NCBI GenBank assembly: GCA_031969915.1
Contig: DALYJJ010000047.1
Coordinates: 1-42,049 of the forward strand
DNA length: 42,049 nucleotides
Source: DALYJJ01 sp031969915
GTDB lineage: Bacteria; Acidobacteriota; Terriglobia; Bryobacterales; Bryobacteraceae
Direction of reading: 5' to 3'
Below are positions 1 through 8,818 of the stretch, piece after piece. The translations under genes were made by a program, and so were the position numbers. Within the stretch, counting starts at the first letter, position 1, and every line of letters begins with the position of its first letter. The notes under the pieces are model-generated. The model was not told where the DNA came from. It did no database searches and saw only the letters and a list, made by a program, of their open reading frames with translations.

Positions 1-2831
1 GTGGGCAGGCTGAGCGTCAGCCGTCCGGGGTCGTGATCGCTCATCCGCTGCGGCGTGGTGGCCAGCGTGCGCAGCGTTTCCGGCAGGTCGGCGTTGATCC
101 GGGCGTAGGTCAGGGCCGGCGAACGGCTGGCCAGGCTCTGGGTGACCAGCACGTGGTCGAGCACCTGCGCGTCACCGTTGAACGAGTACGAATACCGTTG
201 CGCGGCCGGGACGCTCTCCACCAGGTTCACGAGCGGCGGATTCACCAGACCCGCCACCGCCGGCTGCAACACTTCGGTGGCGGGCCGCGGCGTTCCTTTG
301 ATGGTGCCCAGGATGTCGCCGTAACCGTCGTTGAACTGGAACGCGTTCATGTCGCCGAGGACAATCACGCGCTCACCGGCCGACTGGAAGCCCTGCACCA
401 GCGAGGCCAGCGATTCGGCCTGCTTCTGCCGCTTCAGCCGCACACGCTCGCCTTCGGTTGCGCCGGGACAACCGGCGCCCGCCAGGGCCGTGTCGGAGAT
501 CCCGCCGAAGGAACGCAGGTGGTTCACCACCACGGTGAAGCCGAGCGGCAGCGCGCCGCCGTTGGCGATGGCGCCCTTGAGCGCCAGGGCGGGCCGGTCA
601 TTGACCAGCGCGCTCGCGCCGGGGCTCCCGCACAGGAACGTCTCCGCTTTGCCGAACTGCGTCACGCTGGAGACGGTGACCCGATTGGTGTTCACCAGGA
701 TGCCGTTGTTAATGCCGCGCGGATCGTTGCCGGACTCGACGTACGCGGTGTAATTGGTTACTCCCCCGCTGGCCGTGTTCAGCCGCGATGCCAGAGTATC
801 CAGGATCCCCTTGTTCTCCACTTCCTGCAGTCCGACGACATCCGGGAACCGCAGGACGTCGCCGATGGTCAGCACGGCCTTGTCCATCTTGGCGTTGAAC
901 TGGGTGGCGGTGAGCACGGTATCGTCCACGCCCGGATCGTTCGTGGTGTCGAAGAAGTTCTCGGTGTTGAACGTCGCCACCGACAATTGGCCGGCGGCCG
1001 CGCTTGCTAGCGGCGTTACGCCCGGAGGATCCACCAGTGCGGGCGCGGCTTCGGGCAGGATGCGGAAGGTGGCGAAGTCGTAGTGGAGCGGGCCGGTGAC
1101 GTCGCTCAGCGTCGCTCCCGTGGCGTAGCTCCGGGACGGAAGCCCGGCCAGGCCGTCGCTGTCGAGGATCACCTTCTCCGGATTGCTGTCCCACAGGGGG
1201 ATGCAGCCGGTCTGCGCCGGGTTCTGCTGGGAGGTCTGCGGGCACAAGCCCGCAACCGCCGGTTCGAGAACGCTGATACCGGGCTCGCGGAACGGCCGTG
1301 CGGTGGAGGCCGGGGTGATCCATGTCTCGCCGAAGCTCCGGGTCGGCGCCACGGTCACCGCAGAGGCGATGCGCACGCGCATGCCCTCATAGCGCTCCAG
1401 TTGGTCGATGCCGCCGGCGGCGTTGAAGTTCGCGGCGGTCAGTTCCACGGGTGTGGGCAGCGGGTTGCCGGTCGAAAGCTGAACCACCACGGGGCTTGTC
1501 AACTGGGTGCCGGACAGCGGCGTCAGGTCGGTCGACCGCTTGAACTCGGCGACGGTCCCGGTCACACAAACCGAATGACCCACGGTGGCCGAGGCCGGCG
1601 GGGCGGAACTCGTAAAGACAAAGATCCCTTGTGAGGCGGCCGAATTCAGGTCCCCGACGGGATCCTGCACGAAAAAGGCGTTCGTGGTGCGCCCGGTCAC
1701 AACGCCGGACACGGTCACCGTTTGTCCCACCAGAGGGGAGGTACGGCCGGTTCCCTGCACCGCGGCGATGGTGTTGGTCACGGTGCAGGACGTCGGCGGA
1801 TCGTCGTCGTCGAGGATCGTGCCGACTCCGGTGGCGGTGGTGTTTACGGTCCCGGTGATCCCGGTCAGGTTGAGGTTGAAGGTCTCGTTGCTTTCGTCCT
1901 CCAGGTCGCCGATGATCTGCACGGTGACGGTGGTCTGTTGTTGGCCGGCTGGAATGGAGCCGGCGAAGTTGGTGAGCGCGACGTAGTCGCTGCCCGGAGC
2001 GGCATTCCCGCCGCCTGTGTTGGCGGTAAAGCTAACGCCCGCCGGCCCGGCGGGCTGCGAGAGGCCGACCGTGAAGATCATGTCCGTGAAACCTGCGTTG
2101 CCCTCGGTGAGGCTGACGCTGTTCACGGCGAGGGCGATGCCGGCGCCCTGCGGCGTCACCGACACGTCGTCGATGCCCATGCCGTAGTCGGTGCTGCTCA
2201 CGTCGGCATCAACCCATCGGATCCAGATCACTGCGTTCGACGCGAGGCCGACGCTGAGGGAACTGGAAAGTGCCACCCGGCAATCGGCGCTGTTGCCGTC
2301 GCGAGCTCCGTCGGTTCCCCCTTGGCAGGCGGCGGGCGGCGTGATGTCGAGGGCCGTCACGGCGGTCCACGTTCCGGTGTTCAGGCTGGTGGCGTCCAGG
2401 CTGTACTCGAAGACCACGCGGTCCGCGGGATTCGAGCCGCGGCGCCAGATCTCGCCGCGATAGGAGATATCCAACGAAGTCAGCGCCGCGCCCGTGTTGT
2501 TGACGAACGACGCGCCGATGCGGAGCGGCGTGGCGGTGCCGCTGGTCAGGAATCCGAAGGCCCGGTCGGTGGCGCTGGCGGCGCCGAAGCTATATGTGTC
2601 GCCGGTGTTGTCCGATCCTGTGCCGATCCGATACAGGCCGTTTACGTTCGCGCTCGTGCCGGTTTCCAGGAACGCCCAACCCGCCGGTACCGGGCTCGCC
2701 GTGGGTGAGCCGGAGTTGGCCAGGGTATCGAAGTTCTGTGTGTAGGGGCTTCCCAACGTGGTGAGCGGAATCTGCGCCGCGAGGGGAACGGAAGCGATCA
2801 CAGCGACAAGTGCGAGCCGTGCGTTTCTCAT
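1..2831 (-). CDS. Secreted endonuclease/exonuclease/phosphatase-family nuclease (partial, runs off the window)
   Basis: The frame is open without a stop from an ATG at 2831 to the window edge, so only the 3' end is missing. It begins with a signal peptide (MRNARLALVAVIASVPLAA) followed by a lectin-like beta region, a Calx-beta domain (about 1800-2140) and an OB-fold region like those of YhcR/ExeM nucleases (about 1510-1770). The catalytic EEP domain starts near 990 and shows NTENFFD, GLQEVE, the central NHLRS, GDMNAF and the terminal SDHDP motif, that is, the expected metal-binding Asn/Glu/Asp and catalytic His residues. An extracellular or cell-surface DNase/phosphodiesterase that scavenges DNA is the likely role. 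The catalytic set is complete, so little of the domain can be missing. Substrate is not shown by sequence. Confidence 0.88.
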   Translation of the reverse strand, partial: MRNARLALVAVIASVPLAAQIPLTTLGSPYTQNFDTLANSGSPTASPVPAGWAFLETGTSANVNGLYRIGTGSDNTGDTYSFGAASATDRAFGFLTSGTATPLRIGASFVNNTGAALTSLDISYRGEIWRRGSNPADRVVFEYSLDATSLNTGTWTAVTALDITPPAACQGGTDGARDGNSADCRVALSSSLSVGLASNAVIWIRWVDADVSSTDYGMGIDDVSVTPQGAGIALAVNSVSLTEGNAGFTDMIFTVGLSQPAGPAGVSFTANTGGGNAAPGSDYVALTNFAGSIPAGQQQTTVTVQIIGDLEDESNETFNLNLTGITGTVNTTATGVGTILDDDDPPTSCTVTNTIAAVQGTGRTSPLVGQTVTVSGVVTGRTTNAFFVQDPVGDLNSAASQGIFVFTSSAPPASATVGHSVCVTGTVAEFKRSTDLTPLSGTQLTSPVVVQLSTGNPLPTPVELTAANFNAAGGIDQLERYEGMRVRIASAVTVAPTRSFGETWITPASTARPFREPGISVLEPAVAGLCPQTSQQNPAQTGCIPLWDSNPEKVILDSDGLAGLPSRSYATGATLSDVTGPLHYDFATFRILPEAAPALVDPPGVTPLASAAAGQLSVATFNTENFFDTTNDPGVDDTVLTATQFNAKMDKAVLTIGDVLRFPDVVGLQEVENKGILDTLASRLNTASGGVTNYTAYVESGNDPRGINNGILVNTNRVTVSSVTQFGKAETFLCGSPGASALVNDRPALALKGAIANGGALPLGFTVVVNHLRSFGGISDTALAGAGCPGATEGERVRLKRQKQAESLASLVQGFQSAGERVIVLGDMNAFQFNDGYGDILGTIKGTPRPATEVLQPAVAGLVNPPLVNLVESVPAAQRYSYSFNGDAQVLDHVLVTQSLASRSPALTYARINADLPETLRTLATTPQRMSDHDPGRLTLSLP

Positions 2832-2963
2832 AAGAACACACCAGTATAGAGACTCAGGCGGGAGTTTTCGATAACAAAACCGTGACTTCAGTACTAGAGG
2901 TCCGGCCGTTTGAAGACGGCCATCGGGACGTTCTGGCGCAGTTCGGGCCGAGGCCCGTTCAAT

Positions 2964-4043
2964 CTACTTCCGCTTCCATCGGCTGAAAGTCCGTCCGCTT
3001 CCTGCTTCGCAACTGAAGTCCGACGGGCGAGGTGCGTTTGGCGCTGCGATGCAGAAGACGGCCGTATCTCCATCCCATCGGAAGAGCCCGCGCGAAATGG
3101 CTCCAGTGGAGGGCCCTGTGAGGTTCAAGTAATCGACCTCCAGCGGCAGTACGGCGTCGTTGAACCGCATCTTAACGTGAAGCATCGTCTGGCCGCCGAA
3201 CGTGACCTTGGCTTGGGTTTTCTCGTGAGTGCGGGAGCCGAACGCCAGGAACGACGGTTTCATGGGAGAGCCGGACATGTTCAGTTCCAGTGGTTCCCAT
3301 TGCCCCTGTAACTGCTCAAGGGTTTTGCTCAGAGGTCCGTCGAAGCCGGCCGTATCGCCAGCAGGTTCGTAGGAAATGGGAACCTCCTGCGCAGGACCGC
3401 CAGCCTGCGAGCCTCCGTCAACGCCTGGCGGACGTGCATGTTCGACGCGCACTAACTCTTCGAGTGCGTGCCGACTTCCCGGAGAGGTCACAAATGCAGC
3501 GGGCCGCGGTGCGCCTGCCAGGCCGAGGCAAATCCGAAAATGGTCCCCGTTGAGTTCGAAGATGCCTTCACATCTTCGGCCCGCTTCGGGGCCTTCATGG
3601 AAGTCGATATCGATCTGATGAGCAGCCGCTTCGACGTCAATCGTAAACACTCCCTCATACGTCGCCTCCGGCGACTCCATGCGGAAGCGGTCACCGTCAA
3701 TGAGCAGATGGGAATCGACTAACATCGCAGCCGGTACGGCGCCGCCATCGATCTCGAGCGCGCGAAACGCCCAGGTTCCTTCCATGCTGCGCAGCCGATC
3801 CACGTGACGGGCCAGTGCCGGCCACTGGGCGAATCCGGTCTTTCGGGCCACCACAGCCTGGGCATCCGCCAGGCGAAAGCCGCGCTGAAGCACCTCGGCG
3901 GAGGTGAGCTTTGCGGCGCCCGGCAAATGCTTCACAAACGTTTGGACAGCGTCAGGACTCCCTTGACGAAGTTCCGACAGCAACTCTTTTGCCTGAGACC
4001 GAAGATGTTCCAGGTTGGGGCGGGCAGGCAACTTCTTTGGCAT
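2964..4043 (-). CDS. Protein with two TIGR03067-like domains
   Basis: I chose the ATG at 4043, 27 codons inside the longest frame, because GGAG lies seven bases before it and the protein then starts MPKKLPARPNLEHL. The product is 359 residues. The first 90 residues are helical, with the RSQAKELL and FRLADAQAVVARK pattern often seen before ankyrin-type repeats. Two copies of a beta-rich module follow, each opening with a similar phrase (MEGTWAFRALEIDG and LQGQWEPLELNMSG), matching the TIGR03067 family common in planctomycetes and acidobacteria. No signal peptide or membrane segment is visible, so it is probably cytoplasmic. The biochemical function of this family is not known. Its neighbours give no functional context. 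Confidence 0.7.
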   Translation of the reverse strand: MPKKLPARPNLEHLRSQAKELLSELRQGSPDAVQTFVKHLPGAAKLTSAEVLQRGFRLADAQAVVARKTGFAQWPALARHVDRLRSMEGTWAFRALEIDGGAVPAAMLVDSHLLIDGDRFRMESPEATYEGVFTIDVEAAAHQIDIDFHEGPEAGRRCEGIFELNGDHFRICLGLAGAPRPAAFVTSPGSRHALEELVRVEHARPPGVDGGSQAGGPAQEVPISYEPAGDTAGFDGPLSKTLEQLQGQWEPLELNMSGSPMKPSFLAFGSRTHEKTQAKVTFGGQTMLHVKMRFNDAVLPLEVDYLNLTGPSTGAISRGLFRWDGDTAVFCIAAPNAPRPSDFSCEAGSGRTFSRWKRK

Positions 4044-4161
4044 AGATAGTCTCCAGTTATGGAGGCGGGTTGAACCCTTTCCGTATGCCGGAGGCTGCCG
4101 AATCAGCCAATGTGAGAGTAGCACGGTTTTGTGCCCGGGCCAACTCTCTAACGTTGCGCCT

Positions 4162-4698
4162 CTAACGTTGTGCCGATCCGTTGGCCTTATAGGCTCGCGT
4201 TACTTGCACGACTTCTCGAATTGCGTTCACAACGGCGGCGGGCTGAGAAAGGTGGATATAGTGATTCGCGCCGGGCACGGCCCGCCACATTCCTAGCGGC
4301 GACAGAGCGGCCAGCTCTTTTTGCAGTTGCTGTCCCTTCAAAGCGCCAACGGGGACCCTCTCGGCCCATCCGATCTCCTCGCCGGCGGAGAGCACGATGA
4401 GCGGAACCACTGGCAGACGCTTGGGCTCTTTCTGTGCATCTTCGATCGTAAGCTTGATCGCTTCTCGCTCTGACCGCTCGCCCACCTTCCAGCGCTCCGT
4501 TGCCCACATCTCCGCCAGAATCGACGCGACCGCTTGAGGACGAACGACCTCAGGCTGCTTCAGGCGGATTGATTGTTGACCCGGCGCGACCGGGATCTCT
4601 CCGAAGAGAAGGACCGGCAGAAGCGGGCAGCCGAACAGTCCTCTCAGCAGTGCGCGACGGAGCACGGCGGAGACGGGCCGGTTGCAGGTCTTGAACAC
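4162..4698 (-). pseudogene. Truncated alpha/beta hydrolase (C-terminal part only)
   Basis: This 178-codon frame starts at GTG 4698 without a visible ribosome binding site. Its second half reads like the end of an alpha/beta hydrolase: a beta strand with an acid-loop region (LPVVPLIVLSAGEE), then the PGANHYIHLSQP segment that carries the catalytic histidine, and the closing helix. The usual first half, with the oxyanion HG motif and the GxSxG nucleophile elbow, is absent from this frame and I could not find it just upstream. The protein therefore lacks its serine and cannot be a normal hydrolase. It is most likely a decayed gene, although a shortened expressed product cannot be excluded. Confidence 0.55.
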
Positions 4699-4774
4699 GA
4701 GACGATGTTACAACGTCTGCTCAAGTCAATCGATGGGTCTCGTGAGTCGTCGCGGAGCACCACGGCACTCACCC

Positions 4775-5305
4775 CTAAAGGCTGCCACGCAGTAAGCCGA
4801 GCAGCAGCACGATGAATGGAATCAACACGAAGAAGAACCCAAGCCCGAGCCACACAAAGTGAGCCTCCACGAAGTTCAGGAGGCGGTTGTTCCAAGTGGG
4901 CCTCGCCCGTCCTTCATTGAACTGCCGCTGCTCTTCCGCGAGGGCTCGCGAGTACCGCGCCGCGTAAATTGCCGCAATTCGCTCCGCTTCGGCTCTCGCT
5001 CCCGGTGCCAGCGGTACTGGGATGTGGTACCCCTCATCTCCCGTGAATCGCATGAAGGTCTCATGCACCTGGACCTCATAGAACCAATTGGGGGAACCCC
5101 ACTCGCCGACGAAGACTGCATCCTCCCGAACCACCACTTCAAGGCCCGCTCCGGTGGCATGCTTTTCGCATTCCTTCAACAAATCCTCAGGTACAAAGGA
5201 AAAGCGCTTCGATCGGAGCCGCGTCTCCCGCACGAAACTGTGCAGGGCGGCGGCATCCACAAACCAGCGCGCCAGGATGGTTTCGCCTTTGAAACGCTCA
5301 ACCAT
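4775..5305 (-). CDS. Hypothetical protein with a C-terminal membrane anchor
   Basis: An ATG at 5305 gives 176 residues; a TTG at 5323 would add six. The first 115 residues look like a soluble mixed alpha/beta domain (VERFKGETILARWF, FVPEDLLKECEKHA, EWGSPNWFYEVQVHETF). A charged helical stretch follows, and one strongly hydrophobic helix near the C-terminus (HFVWLGLGFFFVLIPFIVLL) should anchor the protein in the inner membrane with the soluble part probably in the cytoplasm. I do not recognise a family and see no catalytic motif. It lies downstream of a 220-base gap with no obvious promoter, next to a decayed hydrolase frame. Confidence 0.55.
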   Translation of the reverse strand: MVERFKGETILARWFVDAAALHSFVRETRLRSKRFSFVPEDLLKECEKHATGAGLEVVVREDAVFVGEWGSPNWFYEVQVHETFMRFTGDEGYHIPVPLAPGARAEAERIAAIYAARYSRALAEEQRQFNEGRARPTWNNRLLNFVEAHFVWLGLGFFFVLIPFIVLLLGLLRGSL

Positions 5306-5323
5306 CGCACCGCAGCGAGGCAA

Positions 5324-5544
5324 CGGGTGCGCAGATGGATGGCAGCAAGACGATTTCCCGGCAAAAGAAGCGAGAACGACACGGGCAGACCGACATTTTC
5401 GCCATCATCGCTCCACCGGAGGCGGCTGTCAATCAGCAATGGACGCGTGCAATGCGCGTCAAGGCCCGCGGTTTGGTACCATGAGCCCTCGTTGGTCACC
5501 CGATCTGGCTGTGCATTGTTGACGGCGCAGGGAGGAGGAACGAG
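5324..5544. other. Intergenic region without recognisable features
   Basis: This 221-base stretch separates two divergent genes and must contain their promoters. I see a strong ribosome binding site (GGAGGAGG, 5531-5538 area) for the forward gene but no convincing -35/-10 pair, repeat or small gene. Confidence 0.4.
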
Positions 5545-5916
5545 ATGAACGTCTTATTGTGGATACTCCAGGCGATCGCGGCGCTCATGTACGGAGCGTC
5601 GGGCGTCATGAAGGTGTTTATGTTCGACAAGATCAGCGGCGAGGTGCCCTCCTTCGGGGCTTTACCGCGGAACGCCTGGGCAGCCCTCGGCATTCTCGAA
5701 CTGGTCTGCGTTGCCGGGCTGATCCTGCCGGCTGCGTTCCGCTGGAAGCCGTCGCTCACCGTGCTGGCGGCAGCTATTCTGGCGCTCGAGAGCCTCGTGT
5801 TTATCTGGGTGCATGCCAAGTACGGCGAGAACGGTTCGATCGCCATCAGCGCCGTGCTTGGGCTCCTCATGGCGTTTATTGCGTACGGCAGGATGGTCCT
5901 GAGGCCGATTCTCTGA
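5545..5916 (+). CDS. DoxX-like small membrane protein
   Basis: The ATG at 5545 follows a strong GGAGGAGGAACGAG ribosome binding site. The 123-residue product is almost entirely four membrane helices: an N-terminal helix (LLWILQAIAALMYGASGVMKV), a second around the ILELVCVAGLILPAAF segment, a third (LTVLAAAILALESLVFIWVHA) and a fourth near the end. The G-x-x-K near the end of helix 1, a short loop with a lone Pro-rich segment, and the overall length fit the DoxX-like family (PF13564). Members are often linked to oxidative stress or act as companions of membrane oxidoreductases, but the function of this branch is not established. A second membrane protein follows 43 bases downstream, so the two may be co-transcribed. 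Confidence 0.75.
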   Translation: MNVLLWILQAIAALMYGASGVMKVFMFDKISGEVPSFGALPRNAWAALGILELVCVAGLILPAAFRWKPSLTVLAAAILALESLVFIWVHAKYGENGSIAISAVLGLLMAFIAYGRMVLRPIL

Positions 5917-5958
5917 GGGCTTGCAGGCCTGAGCGATGAGTTGGAACCCCATGAATGT

Positions 5959-6666
5959 ATGAAGGCTCTGACCCGCGAGCAGGAACACCGATTCTTCCAA
6001 ACCGTCGCATGGATGCTTGCGGGTTTGGTGTTTCTCGGATTCGCTCGCACCTATTACCTGAAATCGTTCTTCGGCGCACCGGCGTTGCCATTGCTGCTAC
6101 ATGCTCACGGCATCGTGATGACGCTGTGGTTTGGCCTGTTCATCGTTCAGGTTGCGCTGGTGAAGTCGCGGCGCGTCGATCTTCATCGGCGGCTTGGGAG
6201 CGCCGGACTGCTCCTCGGCGCCGGAGCCGCGATCCTGAGCGCCGTCATCTCGTTCGGACTGGCTCGGCAGGAGCTGTTGACTGTCCCTGCATCGCGCCTG
6301 CCCGCATTGCTGTTCGGACTGCAACTGTTCGCCGTACTCGGTGTTTTCGTCATCCTGATGTTGCTGGGATATCGCTATCGCCGCCGCCCGGACATTCACA
6401 AGCGCCTGATGACGATGGGGATGCTCTGCGTACTTGGCCCCGCGCTCACACGCCTTCCTTTTCTGCCAAATCACAACGTCGGCGTGACGATTGCGTTCAA
6501 CGTCGGCCTGATCCTGGCGGTTGTGTTGACGGACACGATTCTCTGCCGCCGGCTGCATCCCGCGTTTGCCGGAGGTGCCGCACTGGTGATCGGATCGATG
6601 TTCACCGTCGCCCAATTCGCCCAAACCGATTTTTGGGTCGGATGGGTGCGACGCACGCTCCTCTAA
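5959..6666 (+). CDS. Multi-spanning membrane protein of unknown function
   Basis: I start it at ATG 5959; the frame is open from a TTG at 5941, which has no better ribosome binding site. The 235-residue product has about seven hydrophobic helices. The second segment carries the LLHAHGIVMTLWFGLFIVQ stretch, followed by DLHRRLGSAGLLLG and later RPDIHKRLMTMGMLCVLGPALTRLPF. These paired histidines beside Arg residues at helix ends resemble predicted integral membrane proteins of the DUF2306 type and might bind haem or metal; that is inference. It converges on a TetR gene, the two stops being 13 bases apart, and follows the DoxX-like gene in the same orientation. Confidence 0.6.
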   Translation: MKALTREQEHRFFQTVAWMLAGLVFLGFARTYYLKSFFGAPALPLLLHAHGIVMTLWFGLFIVQVALVKSRRVDLHRRLGSAGLLLGAGAAILSAVISFGLARQELLTVPASRLPALLFGLQLFAVLGVFVILMLLGYRYRRRPDIHKRLMTMGMLCVLGPALTRLPFLPNHNVGVTIAFNVGLILAVVLTDTILCRRLHPAFAGGAALVIGSMFTVAQFAQTDFWVGWVRRTLL

Positions 6667-6679
6667 ACGGTTCAGTGGA

Positions 6680-7354
6680 TCAGCGTCCGGATTTCCTCTT
6701 CGCTCGCCTTGCACTTGGCCCACGGGTCACTTCTGCTTGGGCTGGGCAAGGCTCCTCTGGCCGTCCGAGAGCAGCTCCGACGCGGCCGAGCACAAAGGGC
6801 GCGGCCTGTGCGATGACCCCTTGCGGCAAGTCGAGCGATTCCAGCGCCTGGCCCTTGAGGATGCTTGCCAGACCGTGCAGGCAAGACCAGACGAACAGCG
6901 CGTCCAGTTCAGGCAGGTAGTTCGGATTCCGGTAGGGCAGCCGGCGAAGCCCGCTGGTGAGGAGCGCAAAGGCATATTGGGCCTGTTCCATCATGGCCGG
7001 ATGTTCGGCCGGGTTGGGCTTGCGCGTCTCAAACATCAGTGTGTAGTGAAGGGGGTGTGCCTGCGCATATTCCAGATAGGCACGGCCCATGCACGCCATT
7101 TCCTGGTCGGCGTCCTCACCGCGAGGTCGCGATTCAAGATACTCCGCGAAATCTGCGAACGCGCGCCGTACAACTTCGGCGATAATGTGATCCCGGCTGG
7201 CGAAGTGTTTGTAGGGTGCTTGATGCGAGACTCCGAGCCGCCGGGCGACATCGCGCAGGCTGAGCGAATCCACACCGGACTCCCCGATTACCTTGAGGGC
7301 CTCGCGTACGCACGCCTCCCGCAGCGCCTCTTCCCTGCCTTGCCGCTTACTCAT
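6680..7354 (-). CDS. TetR/AcrR-family transcriptional regulator
   Basis: The 224-residue protein starts at ATG 7354. Residues about 10-60 form a TetR helix-turn-helix (SLSLRDVARRLGVSHQAPYKHFASRDHIIAEV), with the typical recognition helix. The C-terminal ligand-binding half includes a phrase like the WHG-type domain (EYAQAHPLHYTLMFE), followed by helices and a basic tail (RRAKRKSGR). It should repress a target in the absence of a ligand. The adjacent reverse-strand membrane gene lies downstream on the other side, and two membrane protein genes converge on it; any of these may be targets, but no operator was identified. Confidence 0.85.
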   Translation of the reverse strand: MSKRQGREEALREACVREALKVIGESGVDSLSLRDVARRLGVSHQAPYKHFASRDHIIAEVVRRAFADFAEYLESRPRGEDADQEMACMGRAYLEYAQAHPLHYTLMFETRKPNPAEHPAMMEQAQYAFALLTSGLRRLPYRNPNYLPELDALFVWSCLHGLASILKGQALESLDLPQGVIAQAAPFVLGRVGAALGRPEEPCPAQAEVTRGPSARRAKRKSGR

Positions 7355-7428
7355 GCTCGGATTGTGGTTATCGAGGGCGCGTCATGCCGAAGTATTCAGC
7401 GCCCTTCCAGCGTCAATTGTAGCCGGTA

Positions 7429-8235
7429 TCAACCGAGGAAGGCGAAGAATGGCCGGCCGGCGAGCACGATCCGGAAGACCCACAGCGTGACAGCGGCCCA
7501 GGCCAAACAAAAGCACACGACCGCTCCCGTTCCGCCTCTATCGCTGGTGACTCCGGCGATCATCCATGCGAACAGCGGTCCGGACTGCATGAGGTGGGTC
7601 GCCAGGAAGTGCGGGACACGCAAATCGCCCACCGTAAGCGACCAACCGAGGACAGGAAGGCGGAGCGCGGCGAGGGGTTCCAGCCCGACGTGATGCGTGA
7701 GGCGTCCGCCCATGGTGAGCGCCGTCAAGATCGTCAAGATGGTGCTCATTGAGAAGGCGAGGGCGACACCCCAACGCATGGGTTGGGAGAAAGCTGCGTG
7801 TTTGTCGAGGAAGGCCACCACGCCGAGCGCCCCTCCGCTGAGCACGAGAGCGACGGCGGCGACGGCCATCAGCGAGTACATCGCCGCGTGGAACGGCGTG
7901 CTCAGGTTGAAGTGGGAAGGCTGCCCGCGGCCCGCCTGGATGCCGATGTAGATCAATTCGAACAGCGTGGAGACGCAAACCGTCAAGGCGATCAGGAACA
8001 GGGACCGCGCGTGGCGCCATTCGGCGCTCAGTGACGCCGCTACCCAGAGGAGAGTGCCGGCGTAGAGCGCAGTGGAGACGCCGAACTTCAATGGCTTCAT
8101 CCAAGCGTTCTCGCCGTTGATCACGCGGTGGTCCAGCATGGATCCCGCGAGCGCCGCGGCCGCGTAGAACAGTGAGAATCCCGTGGTTAGGCGCAGCAGC
8201 CCATCCGCGCCGTGCGCATGAGGAATGGTCAACAT
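7429..8235 (-). CDS. Integral membrane protein of unknown function
   Basis: ATG 8235 gives 268 residues with about seven hydrophobic segments. Conserved-looking polar points are NGENAWMKPLKFGVSTALY in the first loop and TFELIYIGIQAGRGQPSHFN-type residues in the middle, then VPHFLATHLMQSGPLFAW. The pattern of an N-terminal KPLKF motif and a later Q-x-x-R-G-x-x-SHFN motif is shared by a group of uncharacterised bacterial membrane proteins that I cannot name with confidence. It lies directly upstream of the tetR gene in the same orientation with a 74-base gap, so the regulator may be transcribed with it. No catalytic site is obvious. Confidence 0.55.
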   Translation of the reverse strand: MLTIPHAHGADGLLRLTTGFSLFYAAAALAGSMLDHRVINGENAWMKPLKFGVSTALYAGTLLWVAASLSAEWRHARSLFLIALTVCVSTLFELIYIGIQAGRGQPSHFNLSTPFHAAMYSLMAVAAVALVLSGGALGVVAFLDKHAAFSQPMRWGVALAFSMSTILTILTALTMGGRLTHHVGLEPLAALRLPVLGWSLTVGDLRVPHFLATHLMQSGPLFAWMIAGVTSDRGGTGAVVCFCLAWAAVTLWVFRIVLAGRPFFAFLG

Positions 8236-8388
8236 GGTTGAGGCGTCATTGACCGCATGATTGCCTTCATGATGAGGACACGCAGGGAACGGGGCGCGGT
8301 CATCAGGGAGTAGAGAAGGATCTTGCCGACGCGCCCAGGCACCACCCGGGAACGGCCCAGGCGCCGAAACGCTGTTCTGTCGTCGGCA

Positions 8389-8808
8389 TCACTTGGCGAC
8401 CTTCACTTCAATGCGCAAGTCGCCCTCCGGCATCGTGCCGGAGGCTTCGTCAAAACGCGGCGGACGCAGCGAGGGACGGACATTGTTCGACACGCCCCAA
8501 GGCTCCGTGGGGATGCCAAACAGGTTCTTGTCGGTCTTGCGATTGCCATTCCAGTCCACTGAGACGGCGACCGCGAACGGGCCGGGCGCGACGTCCTTGA
8601 ATCGGCATTCGACGAGTGGAGCCGCCGGGACCCGCGTGGTCGCCGCGGCTTTGGCAACGTTCATCGGAAAGCCCTCCGCCGATCGATATAGGGCGCAGCC
8701 CACATCTCCCCCCTTGCTCGTGTTCGAGCCGGAGACAACGACCAGGAGTTCACCCGCGGACAACAACGGGGCGAACGCCGCGAAGCACAAGAGTTTCTTC
8801 GTAACCAT
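8389..8808 (-). CDS. DUF2141-domain secreted protein
   Basis: The start is ATG 8808, because AGGAG lies five to nine bases before it and overlaps the stop of the upstream gene. The product is 139 residues with a signal peptide (MVTKKLLCFAAFAPLLSAG). The mature part reads as a transthyretin-like beta sandwich of the DUF2141 family: LLVVVSG at the start, GCALYRSAEGFP, CRFKDVAPGPFAVAVSVDWNGNRKTDKNLFGIPTEPWGVSNN and a final strand. The DxNxNxKxDxNxFGIPxEPWGFSN signature of that family is clear. It is probably periplasmic or surface exposed. The role of the domain is unknown. It is the second gene of a pair with an outer-membrane protein. Confidence 0.82.
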   Translation of the reverse strand: MVTKKLLCFAAFAPLLSAGELLVVVSGSNTSKGGDVGCALYRSAEGFPMNVAKAAATTRVPAAPLVECRFKDVAPGPFAVAVSVDWNGNRKTDKNLFGIPTEPWGVSNNVRPSLRPPRFDEASGTMPEGDLRIEVKVAK

Positions 8809-8818
8809 GGAAACGCTC

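Noticed and set aside
33..1010. 325-codon forward frame at the window start
   Set aside because: It is antisense to the catalytic domain of the secreted nuclease, which carries all expected motifs.
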